Of a stretch of 64,000 nucleotides of DNA, positions 9,017-18,341 are shown in pieces. A program made the position numbers and the translations under genes. Numbering within the stretch: position 1 is the stretch's first letter; each line of letters opens with the position of its first letter. The notes beneath the pieces were generated by a model. That model made no database searches, had not been told where the DNA came from, and saw only the letters and a list, made by a program, of their open reading frames with translations. The stretch is from Winogradskyella epiphytica (lineage in GTDB: Bacteria > Bacteroidota > Bacteroidia > Flavobacteriales > Flavobacteriaceae), in contig NZ_QJTD01000001.1 in NCBI RefSeq assembly GCF_003217215.1, positions 992,001 to 1,056,000 on the forward strand, given 5' to 3'.

Positions 9017-10018
9017 ATGGAAGAAACGAGTACAGTTGATATTAAGTCAATTAACGAAAAGATAGAAAGAGAAAGTGCATTTGTTGACTTGTTAACCTTT
9101 GAAATGAATAAGGTCATTGTTGGACAAAAGCATATGGTAGAACGATTACTCATCGGTTTATTAGGTCAAGGTCATATTTTATTAGAAGGTGTGCCTGGTT
9201 TAGCAAAAACTTTAGCCATTAATACCTTGTCAAAAGCTATTGATGCTAGTTTTAGTAGAATTCAGTTTACACCAGATTTATTACCTGCAGATGTTGTTGG
9301 TACCTTAATCTTTAATATGAAGGAGAACGATTTCTCTATTAAAAAAGGGCCCATCTTTGCCAATTTCGTATTAGCAGATGAGATTAACAGGGCACCTGCA
9401 AAAGTACAGTCGGCATTATTAGAAGCCATGCAGGAAAAGCAAGTAACCATTGGTGATGAAACTTTTGTTTTAGACAAGCCTTTCTTAGTAATGGCAACTC
9501 AAAACCCAGTTGAGCAAGAAGGAACTTATCCGTTACCGGAAGCGCAAGTGGATCGTTTTATGTTGAAAACCGTTATTGATTATCCAACTATCGACGATGA
9601 GCAAATGATTGTTAGAGCCAACCTAAGAGGAACTTATGAAAAAGTGAATCCTGTGGTTTCAATTTCTCAAATTCTGAGTGCTCAAGAAGCCGTTAGAGAA
9701 GTTTATATGGATGAAAAAATCGAAAAATATATTTTAGATATCATTTTTGCAACGCGTTATCCTGAAAAATATAAGTTAGCGGATTTAAAACCATTGATTT
9801 CTTTCGGAGCATCGCCTCGTGGTAGTATCAACTTGGCAACAGCTGCTAAATGCTATGCCTTTATTAAGAGAAGAGGTTATGTAATTCCTGAAGATGTTCG
9901 TGCTATTGTACACGATGTATTACGTCACAGAATCGGAATTACTTATGAAGCAGAAGCAGAGAATATAACTTCTGAAGACATTATCAATAAGATTGTAAAT
10001 CAAATAGAAGTACCTTAA
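9017..10018 (+). CDS. MoxR-family AAA+ ATPase
   Basis: A 333-aa cytoplasmic AAA+ ATPase. Walker A GVPGLAKT (residues 58-65), Walker B LADEINR (Asp121, Glu122), and the MoxR signature 'MATQNPVEQEGTYPLPEAQ' near residues 159-177. MoxR proteins act as chaperones that help fold or activate partner von Willebrand A (VWA) proteins. The following genes encode exactly such partners: a DUF58 protein and two VWA proteins. It is the first gene of the aerotolerance (Bat) operon and has its own promoter box. Confidence 0.93.
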   Translation: MEETSTVDIKSINEKIERESAFVDLLTFEMNKVIVGQKHMVERLLIGLLGQGHILLEGVPGLAKTLAINTLSKAIDASFSRIQFTPDLLPADVVGTLIFNMKENDFSIKKGPIFANFVLADEINRAPAKVQSALLEAMQEKQVTIGDETFVLDKPFLVMATQNPVEQEGTYPLPEAQVDRFMLKTVIDYPTIDDEQMIVRANLRGTYEKVNPVVSISQILSAQEAVREVYMDEKIEKYILDIIFATRYPEKYKLADLKPLISFGASPRGSINLATAAKCYAFIKRRGYVIPEDVRAIVHDVLRHRIGITYEAEAENITSEDIINKIVNQIEVP

Positions 10019-10115
10019 AAAAACTTCCCTGTATTCAGTCAGCAGTGACTTACTAGGAACTGAATACTACGACTGATTACTGCAAATTGAAGAATGCATA
10101 CTGCAAACTGACAAA
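10019..10115. repeat. Spacer with ACTG-rich repeats and a 9-bp dyad between moxR and the DUF58 gene
   Basis: The 97-bp gap contains GTATTCAGT (10031-10039) and its inverse ACTGAATAC (10059-10067). It also carries several near-repeats of TACTGCAAA and ACTGA towards the DUF58 start. The T run needed for a terminator is missing. See findings. Confidence 0.5.
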
Positions 10116-10982
10116 ATGGATACTAAAGAACTTCTTAAGAAAGTACGAAAAATAGAGATCAAGACGCGTCGTTTGTCTGATCATATATTTGGAGGTGAAT
10201 ACCATTCGACCTTTAAAGGACGTGGTATGACTTTTTCTGAAGTGCGTCAATATCAATTCGGTGATGACGTTAGAAATATAGATTGGAATGTTACAGCGCG
10301 TTACAACGAGCCTTATGTAAAAGTGTTTGAAGAAGAACGTGAACTCACCATGATGCTTATGGCCGACGTTTCCGGGAGTAAACTATTCGGAACTAAAAAT
10401 CAATTTAAAGAAGAAATAGTGACTGAAATTGCGGCGACATTGGCCTTTTCAGCAACACAGAATAATGATAAAATTGGTCTGATTTTATTTTCAGATGATA
10501 TAGAACTTTATATTCCACCGAAAAAAGGACGTTCGCATGTTCTTAGAATTATTCGTGAATTATTAGAGTTTGAACCAAAAAGTAAAAACACCAATATTGC
10601 GCAAGCATTTAAGTTTCTGTCGAATGTGATGAAGAAGAAAGCCATTGTTTTTGTGCTGTCAGATTTTATTGCCGACGACTATAAACACAATCTAAAAATT
10701 TCAGCGGGTAAACACGATATCACCGGAATAAGAATCTATGATAAACATGAAGCTGAGATTCCAAACTTAGGAATGGTGCAAATGCAAGATGCAGAGTCAG
10801 GCGAACTCCTGTTGGTTAATACCGCATCTAAAAAAGTAAGACGAGATTACAGTAAATATTATAACGATAGAGTTCAATATTTTAAAGAGAGCTTTAAAAA
10901 ATCTGGTGCAGGTAGTATGGATTGTCGTGTCGATGAAAGCTATGTGAAGAAATTGTTAGGATATTTTAAACAAAGAGGGTAA
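10116..10982 (+). CDS. DUF58 domain protein of the Bat operon
   Basis: A 288-aa protein with the DUF58 core. 'RGMTFSEVRQYQFGDD' and 'RNIDWNVTARYNEPYVKVFEEER' fall near residues 36-75, followed by a VWA-like segment with DVSGS (a MIDAS-type metal-site motif) near residue 88. It has no membrane segment, so it is probably cytoplasmic. In Bat operons this gene always follows moxR, and the protein is thought to be a MoxR client. The gap to the next gene is only 4 bp. Confidence 0.9.
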   Translation: MDTKELLKKVRKIEIKTRRLSDHIFGGEYHSTFKGRGMTFSEVRQYQFGDDVRNIDWNVTARYNEPYVKVFEEERELTMMLMADVSGSKLFGTKNQFKEEIVTEIAATLAFSATQNNDKIGLILFSDDIELYIPPKKGRSHVLRIIRELLEFEPKSKNTNIAQAFKFLSNVMKKKAIVFVLSDFIADDYKHNLKISAGKHDITGIRIYDKHEAEIPNLGMVQMQDAESGELLLVNTASKKVRRDYSKYYNDRVQYFKESFKKSGAGSMDCRVDESYVKKLLGYFKQRG

Positions 10983-10986
10983 ACGA

Positions 10987-12714
10987 ATGAGGTGTAAAGA
11001 TTTTCGATATATGATTTTCGGCGAGAAGAAAGCTTCGGTGTTTCACTCTCGGTCAACCGAGTTTAGTCTATTCACAATTTTCTTTTTTCTATTCTCATTA
11101 GTTTCCTTCGCTCAAGTTTCCACTGAAATTGATACGACAACAATCAGGATAGGAGAACAGATTGATTATAAAATTAATGTTGAAGCAGATTCAACGGCTC
11201 TTGTCGTATTTCCAGAAGGGCAAACCTTTATGCCATTAGAAGCTGTCGAAGCTTTAAAAATTGATACGACTAAAAAAGAGTCTAAATTTTTCTTATCTAG
11301 AATTTACAAACTCACACAATTCGATTCGGGAGCTTATACTATTCCAAGACAAAAAATACTTATTGACGATCAACCATTTTTCACAGATTCCTTGAGAGTT
11401 GTTGTGAATACGGTTGAGGTGGATACAACAAAACAAAAACTATACGACATAAAACCTATCATTGAAGTTGAAAAAAGCGGAAGTGAGATGTGGAAGTGGA
11501 TTATACTAGCAGTATTAGCCATTGTATTAGTAGCATTCTTATTGTATTGGTTTATCTGGAGAAAAAAGCCGCTCACGGAAGAAGAGGAAATCGCATTATT
11601 GCCACCTTATGATCGTGCAAAATTGGCATTGCAGAAACTTGACGAAAATGAATATTTAAGGCGTGATGAAATAAAGGAATACTATTCGGAATTAACCTTT
11701 ATCATTAGGAAATACCTAGACGAACAAGTATATGATCGTGCTTTAGAAAGTACTACATCAGAACTTATAAATCGATTAAACTTGTTGAAAGATGGTAATC
11801 AAATTCCACTTTCAAAAGAGATAATTCAAAACTTGGAGTCTATTCTTCAACGTGCCGATTTAGTAAAATTCGCCAAGTCTGCACCAGATCCTGAACTTGC
11901 TGCAATGGATAAATCTACAATAGATAAAGCCATTGACCACGTTAAAGTTAGTTTACCAGAGCCTTCTGAGGAAGAAAAGCTATTAGACCAGAAATACAAA
12001 GAAGAGCAAGAACGTAAAAAGAAACGAAGAAAAATTTGGTTAACCATTGGTATAGCACTGTTCTTACTCGTAGCAACTTTTATTGGTTTCGGTTTAAAAT
12101 ATGGTTTCGGCTACGTAAAAGATACCATTATTGGTCATGAAGGAAAAGAACTTCTAGAAGGTAATTGGGTAGAAAGTGCCTACGGTTACCCTCCAATCTT
12201 TATTGAAACACCACAGGTGTTAAAACGTGAAGACGTTGAAATTCCTGAAGAGTATAAGGATAAAATTAAGTCAGCTTTATTCAAATATGCGTCAAAGAAA
12301 TCAGGTGTCAGTATCGAGGTAAGTACTACAGCCTTCATTATGACAGACGAACAAGGTCAGCCCATTGAAATGTCGGAAGAAGAAAAAGCGCAAGACTTAT
12401 TAAATGCCACCGAATCACTTCTGAAGAAATTTGAGGATCAAGGTGCAACGGATATCACGGTAAGAAAAGATAAATACACTACGCCAAATGGTGCGGAAGG
12501 GCTATATACTTATGGTTCTATGAATATTGCATTAAATGGCGGAAGTAGCCAACCTTATAAGTATAATGTCTTTTTCTTTAGAGCAGAAAATGTTAGGCAG
12601 CAAATTGTTTTGAGATGGCGAGCTGATGATCACTATGTTGAGGATATCATTCAACGTATTAAAGATTCCATTGAGCTTGTTCCAGATGAAGTCACAGAAG
12701 AAGAGAAAAAATGA
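10987..12714 (+). CDS. BatD/DUF4381-like two-span membrane protein of the Bat operon
   Basis: A 575-aa protein from the first ATG. A signal peptide is buried at residues 26-43 (FSLFTIFFFLFSLVSFAQ), so the true start may be the in-frame ATG at 11011 or GTG at 11038. A periplasmic beta-rich domain (45-160) is followed by TM1 (168-191) and a cytoplasmic helical DUF4381-like domain (195-345: 'PPYDRAKLALQKLDENEYL'). TM2 (350-370) is followed by a second extracytoplasmic domain of about 200 aa. Between the DUF58 and batA genes this position usually holds a DUF4381-type protein. The extra C-terminal domain is less usual. The stop overlaps the batA start (ATGA). Its biochemical role is unknown. Confidence 0.7.
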   Translation: MRCKDFRYMIFGEKKASVFHSRSTEFSLFTIFFFLFSLVSFAQVSTEIDTTTIRIGEQIDYKINVEADSTALVVFPEGQTFMPLEAVEALKIDTTKKESKFFLSRIYKLTQFDSGAYTIPRQKILIDDQPFFTDSLRVVVNTVEVDTTKQKLYDIKPIIEVEKSGSEMWKWIILAVLAIVLVAFLLYWFIWRKKPLTEEEEIALLPPYDRAKLALQKLDENEYLRRDEIKEYYSELTFIIRKYLDEQVYDRALESTTSELINRLNLLKDGNQIPLSKEIIQNLESILQRADLVKFAKSAPDPELAAMDKSTIDKAIDHVKVSLPEPSEEEKLLDQKYKEEQERKKKRRKIWLTIGIALFLLVATFIGFGLKYGFGYVKDTIIGHEGKELLEGNWVESAYGYPPIFIETPQVLKREDVEIPEEYKDKIKSALFKYASKKSGVSIEVSTTAFIMTDEQGQPIEMSEEEKAQDLLNATESLLKKFEDQGATDITVRKDKYTTPNGAEGLYTYGSMNIALNGGSSQPYKYNVFFFRAENVRQQIVLRWRADDHYVEDIIQRIKDSIELVPDEVTEEEKK

Positions 12715-13718
12715 TGTTTGAGAATATAGAATTTTTAAATAAAGAATTATTCTGGCTGTTATTGCTTCTGCCAATAGCTATGCTTTGGTATGTGTTTAAG
12801 CATAGTAAACAAACGGCAGAATTAAAGATGTCTAGCTTAAAAGGCTTTAAGACTTCTTCGTCGTTTTGGTCAAAATTCAGACATGTGCTATTTGCTTTAC
12901 GAATAATTGCTTTAGGCTTATTAATTATAGCTTTAGCACGACCAAGAACCGTTGATGTGTCAACAAAAACTAAGACAACTCGTGGGATTGATATAGTTAT
13001 GGCTATTGATGTTTCTGCTAGTATGTTGGCCAAAGATTTACGTCCTAACAGGCTTGAGGCTTTAAAAGAAGTTGCCTCAGACTTTATAGATGGTCGTCCT
13101 AATGACAGAATTGGTTTGGTGGAATATGCAGGAGAAGCTTATACTAAAACGCCGATTACAAGTGATAAATCTATAGTAAAGCGCTCATTAAGAGATATCA
13201 ATTATAATACTATTATAGAAGGAGGAACGGCTATCGGAATGGGATTGGCAACCGCTGTAAACCGATTAAAAGATAGTAGAGCCAAGAGTAAGGTGATTAT
13301 TTTACTTACAGATGGTGTAAACAACTCTGGTTTTATAGATCCTAAAATCGCTAGTGAGCTTGCTGTAGAATACGGTATTAAAGTATATTCCATTGGATTG
13401 GGAACAAACGGAATGGCCTTATCGCCAATAGGTATTTATCCTAATGGTTCTTTTAGATATGGCAGACAGCAAGTAGAAATAGACGAAAAGTTGTTGAAGG
13501 AAATTGCAAATGAAACAGGAGGAAAATATTTTAGGGCAACTAACAATAAAAAGTTGGCTGAAATATATGAAGAAATTAATAAGCTGGAGAAAACTGAAAT
13601 TGAAGAAAAGAAATACTACAATTACGAAGAGAAATTCAGACCATTAGTACTCTTGGCAGGACTCTTATTATTGATTGAATTATTATTAAGAAACACAATA
13701 TTTAGAAGCTTTGTTTAG
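12711..13718 (+). CDS. batA: BatA: VWA-domain membrane protein
   Basis: A 335-aa protein. Two N-terminal membrane segments (about 12-28 and 58-76), then a VWA domain with MIDAS residues D100-x-S102-x-S104 (AIDVSASM), and one C-terminal membrane segment ('LVLLAGLLLLIELLL'). Bat proteins were described in Bacteroides fragilis as aiding aerotolerance; they form a membrane complex of unclear mechanism. Here it overlaps the previous gene by 4 bp (ATGA) and the next by 8 bp, showing translational coupling. An alternative start is the ATG at 12714. Confidence 0.9.
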   Translation: MMFENIEFLNKELFWLLLLLPIAMLWYVFKHSKQTAELKMSSLKGFKTSSSFWSKFRHVLFALRIIALGLLIIALARPRTVDVSTKTKTTRGIDIVMAIDVSASMLAKDLRPNRLEALKEVASDFIDGRPNDRIGLVEYAGEAYTKTPITSDKSIVKRSLRDINYNTIIEGGTAIGMGLATAVNRLKDSRAKSKVIILLTDGVNNSGFIDPKIASELAVEYGIKVYSIGLGTNGMALSPIGIYPNGSFRYGRQQVEIDEKLLKEIANETGGKYFRATNNKKLAEIYEEINKLEKTEIEEKKYYNYEEKFRPLVLLAGLLLLIELLLRNTIFRSFV

Positions 13719-14748
13719 ACTCGATGAAAAAATATGGTTTTGGACGTTACTGGTTATTCCGGTAATCATACTGTTGTTTGTCATACTTCAATATTGGAGA
13801 CGCTCGACCCAGAGAAAATTTGCAGATACAGATTTGCTAAATAGGTTGAGTCCAAACCAATCCTTATTCAAACGTATTTTAAAAGTACTTGTGCTTTGTG
13901 GAGCATTTGCTTGTCTATCATTGGCACTTGTGAATCCTAAAATTGGAACCAAATTAGAAACAGTACGTAGTGAAGGCGTAGATATTGTATTTGCTGTCGA
14001 TGTTTCTAAAAGTATGCTCGCTGAAGACATTGCGCCAAATCGTTTAGAAAAATCGAAACAGCTAGTAACTCAGGTTATTAACAGTTTGGTGAGCGATCGT
14101 GTTGGAATTATCGCTTATGCAGGTGCAGCATTTCCACAATTGCCTATCACAACAGATTATGCTTCTGCAAAAATGTTTTTGCAAAATATGAATACGGATA
14201 TGCTGTCTTCACAAGGGACAGCAATCAGTGAAGCTATTCAACTTTCTAAAACCTATTTTGATGATGAGACGCAAAACAATCGTGTCCTTATCATTATTTC
14301 AGATGGAGAAGATCATGACGGCAATGCTGTTGATGTGGCGGAAGAAGCAAGTGAAGAAGGCATAAGAATTCTCACAATTGGTGTTGGTCAAACCAAAGGT
14401 GGACCAATCCCTATAAAACGTAATGGCGTTGTCCTCAATTATATGAAGGATAAAGATGGTGAAACGGTAATTACACGTTTAGATGAAACCACACTTAAGA
14501 ATATTGCCAAAGAAGCCAATGGTATTTATATGAATGGTAGCAATACGGCAGAAGTGGTCAATGCAATTAAAGCCGAATTGGATAAAATGGATAAACAAGA
14601 ATTTGAATCAAAACAAATCGCAGATTTTAAAGATCAATTTCAGTGGTTTCTTGGTTTAGGAATTTTCTTATTATTCATTGATATTTTCTTTTTAGAACGA
14701 AAAACAGCTTGGTTAAAGAAACTCAACCTGTTCAATGAGAACTTTTAG
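13711..14748 (+). CDS. batB: BatB: VWA-domain membrane protein (TTG start)
   Basis: A 345-aa protein paralogous to BatA: two N-terminal membrane helices (about 8-27 and 57-74), a VWA domain with the MIDAS motif D97-x-S99-x-S101 (AVDVSKSM), and a C-terminal helix ('FLGLGIFLLFIDIFFL'). No in-frame ATG exists before about residue 100. The start must therefore be the TTG at 13711, inside the last codons of batA (8 bp overlap), which implies coupled translation. An ATG at 13724 is out of frame. It acts with BatA in the same membrane complex. Confidence 0.88.
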   Translation: MFRLDEKIWFWTLLVIPVIILLFVILQYWRRSTQRKFADTDLLNRLSPNQSLFKRILKVLVLCGAFACLSLALVNPKIGTKLETVRSEGVDIVFAVDVSKSMLAEDIAPNRLEKSKQLVTQVINSLVSDRVGIIAYAGAAFPQLPITTDYASAKMFLQNMNTDMLSSQGTAISEAIQLSKTYFDDETQNNRVLIIISDGEDHDGNAVDVAEEASEEGIRILTIGVGQTKGGPIPIKRNGVVLNYMKDKDGETVITRLDETTLKNIAKEANGIYMNGSNTAEVVNAIKAELDKMDKQEFESKQIADFKDQFQWFLGLGIFLLFIDIFFLERKTAWLKKLNLFNENF

Positions 14749-14816
14749 ATATTTTTTAACGCTAAGTGAGTATTGGCTTTAGTAATTTAGAGGTCGTTTT
14801 CATAATCAAAATAAAC

Positions 14817-15671
14817 ATGAGATTTTACATACTACTTATCACACTTATAATAGGAAGTTTCGGGTTTGCCCAAGATCTCGATAAGCAGCAATTGGAGGCT
14901 GAAAAAAAAGCGGCGGACCTTGTTTATAAGGCTAACACTTTAGTGGAAGAAGATAATTATGTAGAAGCCGAAATGGAATACCGAAAAGCTATTTCGGAAG
15001 CACCTAACAAAGCCGTTGGCGCTTATAATTTAGCACATACCTATTATAAAAAAGGCAGTTTTGAAGAAGCTTTATTCAGAAGTCAAGAAGCAGCAAAAAA
15101 TGCAACTACAAAAGACGAAAAACACAGAGCATTTCATAATACAGGAAATATCTTGATGCAAAGAGAGATGTGTAAGGAAGCTGTTGAAGCCTTTAAAAAT
15201 GCATTAAGAAACAACCCGAATGATGAAGAAACGCGTTATAATTTCGCTTTAGCAAAAGAATGTGCTGAACAGCAAAAGCAAGATGGCGGCGGCGAAGAAG
15301 ATAAAGAAGACGAGGACAAGGAATCCGAACAAGATAAAAAAGATCAAGAACAGAAGGACGAGAATAATAAAGACGATCAAGAGGATAAGGATAATAAAGA
15401 CAAGAAAGACGAAGGCGACCAAGATAAAAAAGATGGAGATAAGGACGAAGATGAAGATGGAAAGCCTAAAGATGATAAAAATGACGAAGGCAAAGGCGAC
15501 GATGATAAGAATGACAAAAACCAAAAACCAAAACCACAGCCTGGACAAATGTCTCCTCAGCAGATAAAGAATATTTTAGATGCTATGCAAAATCAAGAGC
15601 AAAAGGTTCAAGAAAAAATGAACGCTCAGAAACAAAAAGGCGCAAAAGTTCAGACTGATAAGGATTGGTAG
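14817..15671 (+). CDS. batC: BatC: TPR protein with a long charged tail
   Basis: 284 aa from the ATG at 14817. A longer frame exists from GTG 14766, but the signal peptide (MRFYILLITLIIGSFGFAQ) starts at 14817. TPR repeats follow ('AVGAYNLAHTYYKKGSFEEAL', then 'EETRYNFALAKECAEQ' near residue 150). About 90 residues made almost only of D, E, K, N and Q come next, and a conserved C-terminal 'MSPQQIKNILDAMQNQEQ' segment ends it. The protein is extracytoplasmic and probably a scaffold for BatA/BatB. The charged tract is low-complexity, so its length is likely to vary between strains. Confidence 0.87.
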   Translation: MRFYILLITLIIGSFGFAQDLDKQQLEAEKKAADLVYKANTLVEEDNYVEAEMEYRKAISEAPNKAVGAYNLAHTYYKKGSFEEALFRSQEAAKNATTKDEKHRAFHNTGNILMQREMCKEAVEAFKNALRNNPNDEETRYNFALAKECAEQQKQDGGGEEDKEDEDKESEQDKKDQEQKDENNKDDQEDKDNKDKKDEGDQDKKDGDKDEDEDGKPKDDKNDEGKGDDDKNDKNQKPKPQPGQMSPQQIKNILDAMQNQEQKVQEKMNAQKQKGAKVQTDKDW

Positions 15672-15781
15672 ATTAGTCGATGGTTTTTAGTTGTTTGCTC
15701 TTGTGAAAAAGTTATCAGTCTCAGTGGTTCTTTCTAGTGTTCTACAAGATTTTAAAACCTTGTAAGTATTTAAGATTAAAG

Positions 15782-17560
15782 ATGAAATCAATATTAAAAA
15801 ACATATTAATAGTATTCTTAATACTTGCGACAAGTATTGCTTCAGCACAAGTCAAGTTTGAAGCTAAAGTCAGCAAGAAAACCTTAGGAGTTAACGAACG
15901 TTTACGTATCGATTTTGAAATGAATCAAGATGGCGACAATTTTGTTCCGCCTAACTTTGAAGGTTTTGATGTGGTTGGTGGCCCTAATACCTCAGTAAGT
16001 AATTCATGGATTAACGGTAAACGAAGTTATACCAAAACTTACAGCTATTTTTTAGCGCCTCAAAAACGAGGAAAATTTACAATTAAACAGGCTATTATTG
16101 AGATTGATGGCGAGTCTTATAAAACTTTTCCCATAACCATTACTGTTACAGAAGCAGTGAATGCGCCTAACGGTAATGGAACTGTTTCAGATGTCGCCGC
16201 AGATAAGGTTCATCTGGTGGCTGAGGTTTCTAATTCAAATCCTTATTTAAACGAAGCAATAACAGTGGTTTACAAGCTCTATGTGGCAAGAGACATTGGT
16301 GTTAGTAATAACTGGAGAGAAAAAGATATTCCTAGGTATAATGATTTTTGGAGTCAGAATATTGAAATGCAAAACCTGACCATTGAAAGTGGAGAATATA
16401 AGGGGGAGGATTATCGCTATGTGGTTTTAAGAAAAACTGTCCTTTATCCACAAAAATCAGGAGCTTTAAAAATAGAACCTTTAGTTTTAGATGTAACCGT
16501 TGAGGTGCCAATCAATCGTACAGATATTTTTGGAAGACGATTAACGACGAATGTACCAAAGGTAGTAACTGCTGGAACAAGAACCATTAATGTAAAACCT
16601 TTGCCAGAACAAGGACAACCTTCCGACTTCAAAGGTGCTGTTGGTGACTTCTCATTTAATGTGACTACTTCCAAAACAGAATTGAACGCTACGGAATCAC
16701 TTCAGGCTAAAATTGAAGTTTCAGGACGAGGAAATTTAAAATTATTCGAACTACCTAAGCTAACCGCACCGAGTTCATTAGAAGTTTATGAGCCGGAGCA
16801 CGAAGAAAATGTTAGAACAAATTTAGGCGGAATGCAGGGGCGTATTTCTGATACCTATACAATTGTTCCTCAATACAAGGGGAAATATCCCATACCAACG
16901 ATTTCATTTTCCTATTTCGATTTGAAGACGGAGAGTTATAAGCGAATCTCTTCAGAAGATATTGTAATTGATGTTTTAGAAGGCCCAACGGCTTCTGTGA
17001 ATAATGAAAATAATGCAGGAGTATCTTCAACGAAGCAAGCTGTGAATCCTAACACTAATACCTTTGCCTTTATTAAAACATCTACAGATTGGTCAAGTAT
17101 AAAATCAGAGCCTTTCTTTAAGTCTAAAGAATTTTGGGCCTTATTAGTCTTGCCATTTTTAGTTATTCCAATAGCGATTGCTATGAGACGAAATAAAGAT
17201 AAACGCGATGCAGATGTTGAAGGCAACCGAATCAGAAAAGCAGATCGTTTAGCTCGAAAATATTTGAGTGAAGCTAAAAAAGCGATGGGTCAGAAAGAAA
17301 GTTTTTACCTAGCTCTAGAAAAAGCACTTCATAATTATTTAAAAGCAAAATTGAATATTGAAACCAGTGATTTCAATAAAGAAAAAATTGAAAATCTCTT
17401 AGTGGATCGTCAAGTGGAAAAACCAGTCGTTTCAGATTTTATATCAATTTTAGAGAATTGCGAGTTAGCACGTTACACACCAATTGAACAAGTAACCATG
17501 CAAAATGATTATGATAAAGCGGCAAAAACGATTTCATTAATAGATAAGCAACTGAGATAA
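15782..17560 (+). CDS. batD: BatD: oxygen-tolerance protein
   Basis: 592 aa from the ATG at 15782; the frame extends to a GTG at 15737, but the signal peptide ('LIVFLILATSIASAQV') fits the inner ATG. It has several Ig-like beta domains in the periplasm ('VKFEAKVSKKTLGVNERLRI...' is the typical BatD opening). A membrane helix lies near residues 455-475 ('FWALLVLPFLVIPIAIAM'), and a cytoplasmic helical tail of about 120 aa follows. It is the BatD member of the aerotolerance operon and ends 1 bp before batE. Confidence 0.9.
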   Translation: MKSILKNILIVFLILATSIASAQVKFEAKVSKKTLGVNERLRIDFEMNQDGDNFVPPNFEGFDVVGGPNTSVSNSWINGKRSYTKTYSYFLAPQKRGKFTIKQAIIEIDGESYKTFPITITVTEAVNAPNGNGTVSDVAADKVHLVAEVSNSNPYLNEAITVVYKLYVARDIGVSNNWREKDIPRYNDFWSQNIEMQNLTIESGEYKGEDYRYVVLRKTVLYPQKSGALKIEPLVLDVTVEVPINRTDIFGRRLTTNVPKVVTAGTRTINVKPLPEQGQPSDFKGAVGDFSFNVTTSKTELNATESLQAKIEVSGRGNLKLFELPKLTAPSSLEVYEPEHEENVRTNLGGMQGRISDTYTIVPQYKGKYPIPTISFSYFDLKTESYKRISSEDIVIDVLEGPTASVNNENNAGVSSTKQAVNPNTNTFAFIKTSTDWSSIKSEPFFKSKEFWALLVLPFLVIPIAIAMRRNKDKRDADVEGNRIRKADRLARKYLSEAKKAMGQKESFYLALEKALHNYLKAKLNIETSDFNKEKIENLLVDRQVEKPVVSDFISILENCELARYTPIEQVTMQNDYDKAAKTISLIDKQLR

Positions 17561-17561
17561 T

Positions 17562-18317
17562 ATGAGAGCAATCACTATTTTACTTTTATGTTGTTTTAGC
17601 TTCATTGGTTTTTCTCAGAACGATAAAACGTTCAGTGAAGCTAATGACTTATATAACGATGGAAAATACGCTGAAGCAATTGATAAATACGAATCTATAT
17701 TGGATTCAAAGATGCATTCTGCAGAATTGTATTTTAACCTTGGGAATGCCAATTATAAGCTCAACAATATAGCTCCGAGTATTTATTACTACGAAAAAGC
17801 ATTGCAGTTAGATCCTAATGACAAGGAGATACAAAATAACTTAGCCTTTGCGCAAAATATGACTATTGACGCGATTGAAAAAGTACCAGATGTGGGATTT
17901 TCAAGAATCACAAAATCGGTTGTGAATACCTTTAGCGCAGATACTTGGGCAAAAATAGCCATTGGTGGTGTTTTCGTATTTGTATTGCTGTTTCTGATGT
18001 ATCATTTTACATATACCAGTTCAAAAAAACGATTAGCATTTGTTGTAAGTGTGGTGAGTTTAGGGGTAGCATGTTTTTCGATAGCTATGGCATTTCAAAA
18101 AAATGGTTTTGATTCGAAAGATAACCCTGCTATTGTTTTTGCGTCTGAAAGTAGAGTGAAAGCTGATCCGAATCAAGCCAGCGAAGAACTATTTAGACTG
18201 CATGAAGGGACCAAGGTCCAAGTCATTGAGACCTATAATGATTGGAAAAAAATTGAACTTTCTGATAAATCTGTAGGGTGGATTCCTCTAAAAGATATTA
18301 AATTGCTGAAAATTTAA
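17562..18317 (+). CDS. batE: BatE: TPR plus SH3-like protein
   Basis: A 251-aa protein. Signal peptide (cleavage near GFSQ), two or three TPR units in residues 20-110 ('AELYFNLGNANYKLNNIAPSIYYYEKAL'), two membrane helices (about 132-150 and 158-175), and a C-terminal SH3-like domain ('RVKADPNQASEELFRLHEGTKVQV' to the end). This architecture is diagnostic for BatE, the last gene of the operon. The carbonic anhydrase gene starts 24 bp later, so it may be co-transcribed. Confidence 0.9.
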   Translation: MRAITILLLCCFSFIGFSQNDKTFSEANDLYNDGKYAEAIDKYESILDSKMHSAELYFNLGNANYKLNNIAPSIYYYEKALQLDPNDKEIQNNLAFAQNMTIDAIEKVPDVGFSRITKSVVNTFSADTWAKIAIGGVFVFVLLFLMYHFTYTSSKKRLAFVVSVVSLGVACFSIAMAFQKNGFDSKDNPAIVFASESRVKADPNQASEELFRLHEGTKVQVIETYNDWKKIELSDKSVGWIPLKDIKLLKI

Positions 18318-18341
18318 TAAGTCAACAACTAAATAGAACTC

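Noticed and set aside
15249-15567. ORFs of about 100 aa on both strands inside batC
   Set aside because: Produced by the Asp/Glu/Lys low-complexity stretch of BatC read in other frames; composition is meaningless (poly I/F/V or K/R/T).
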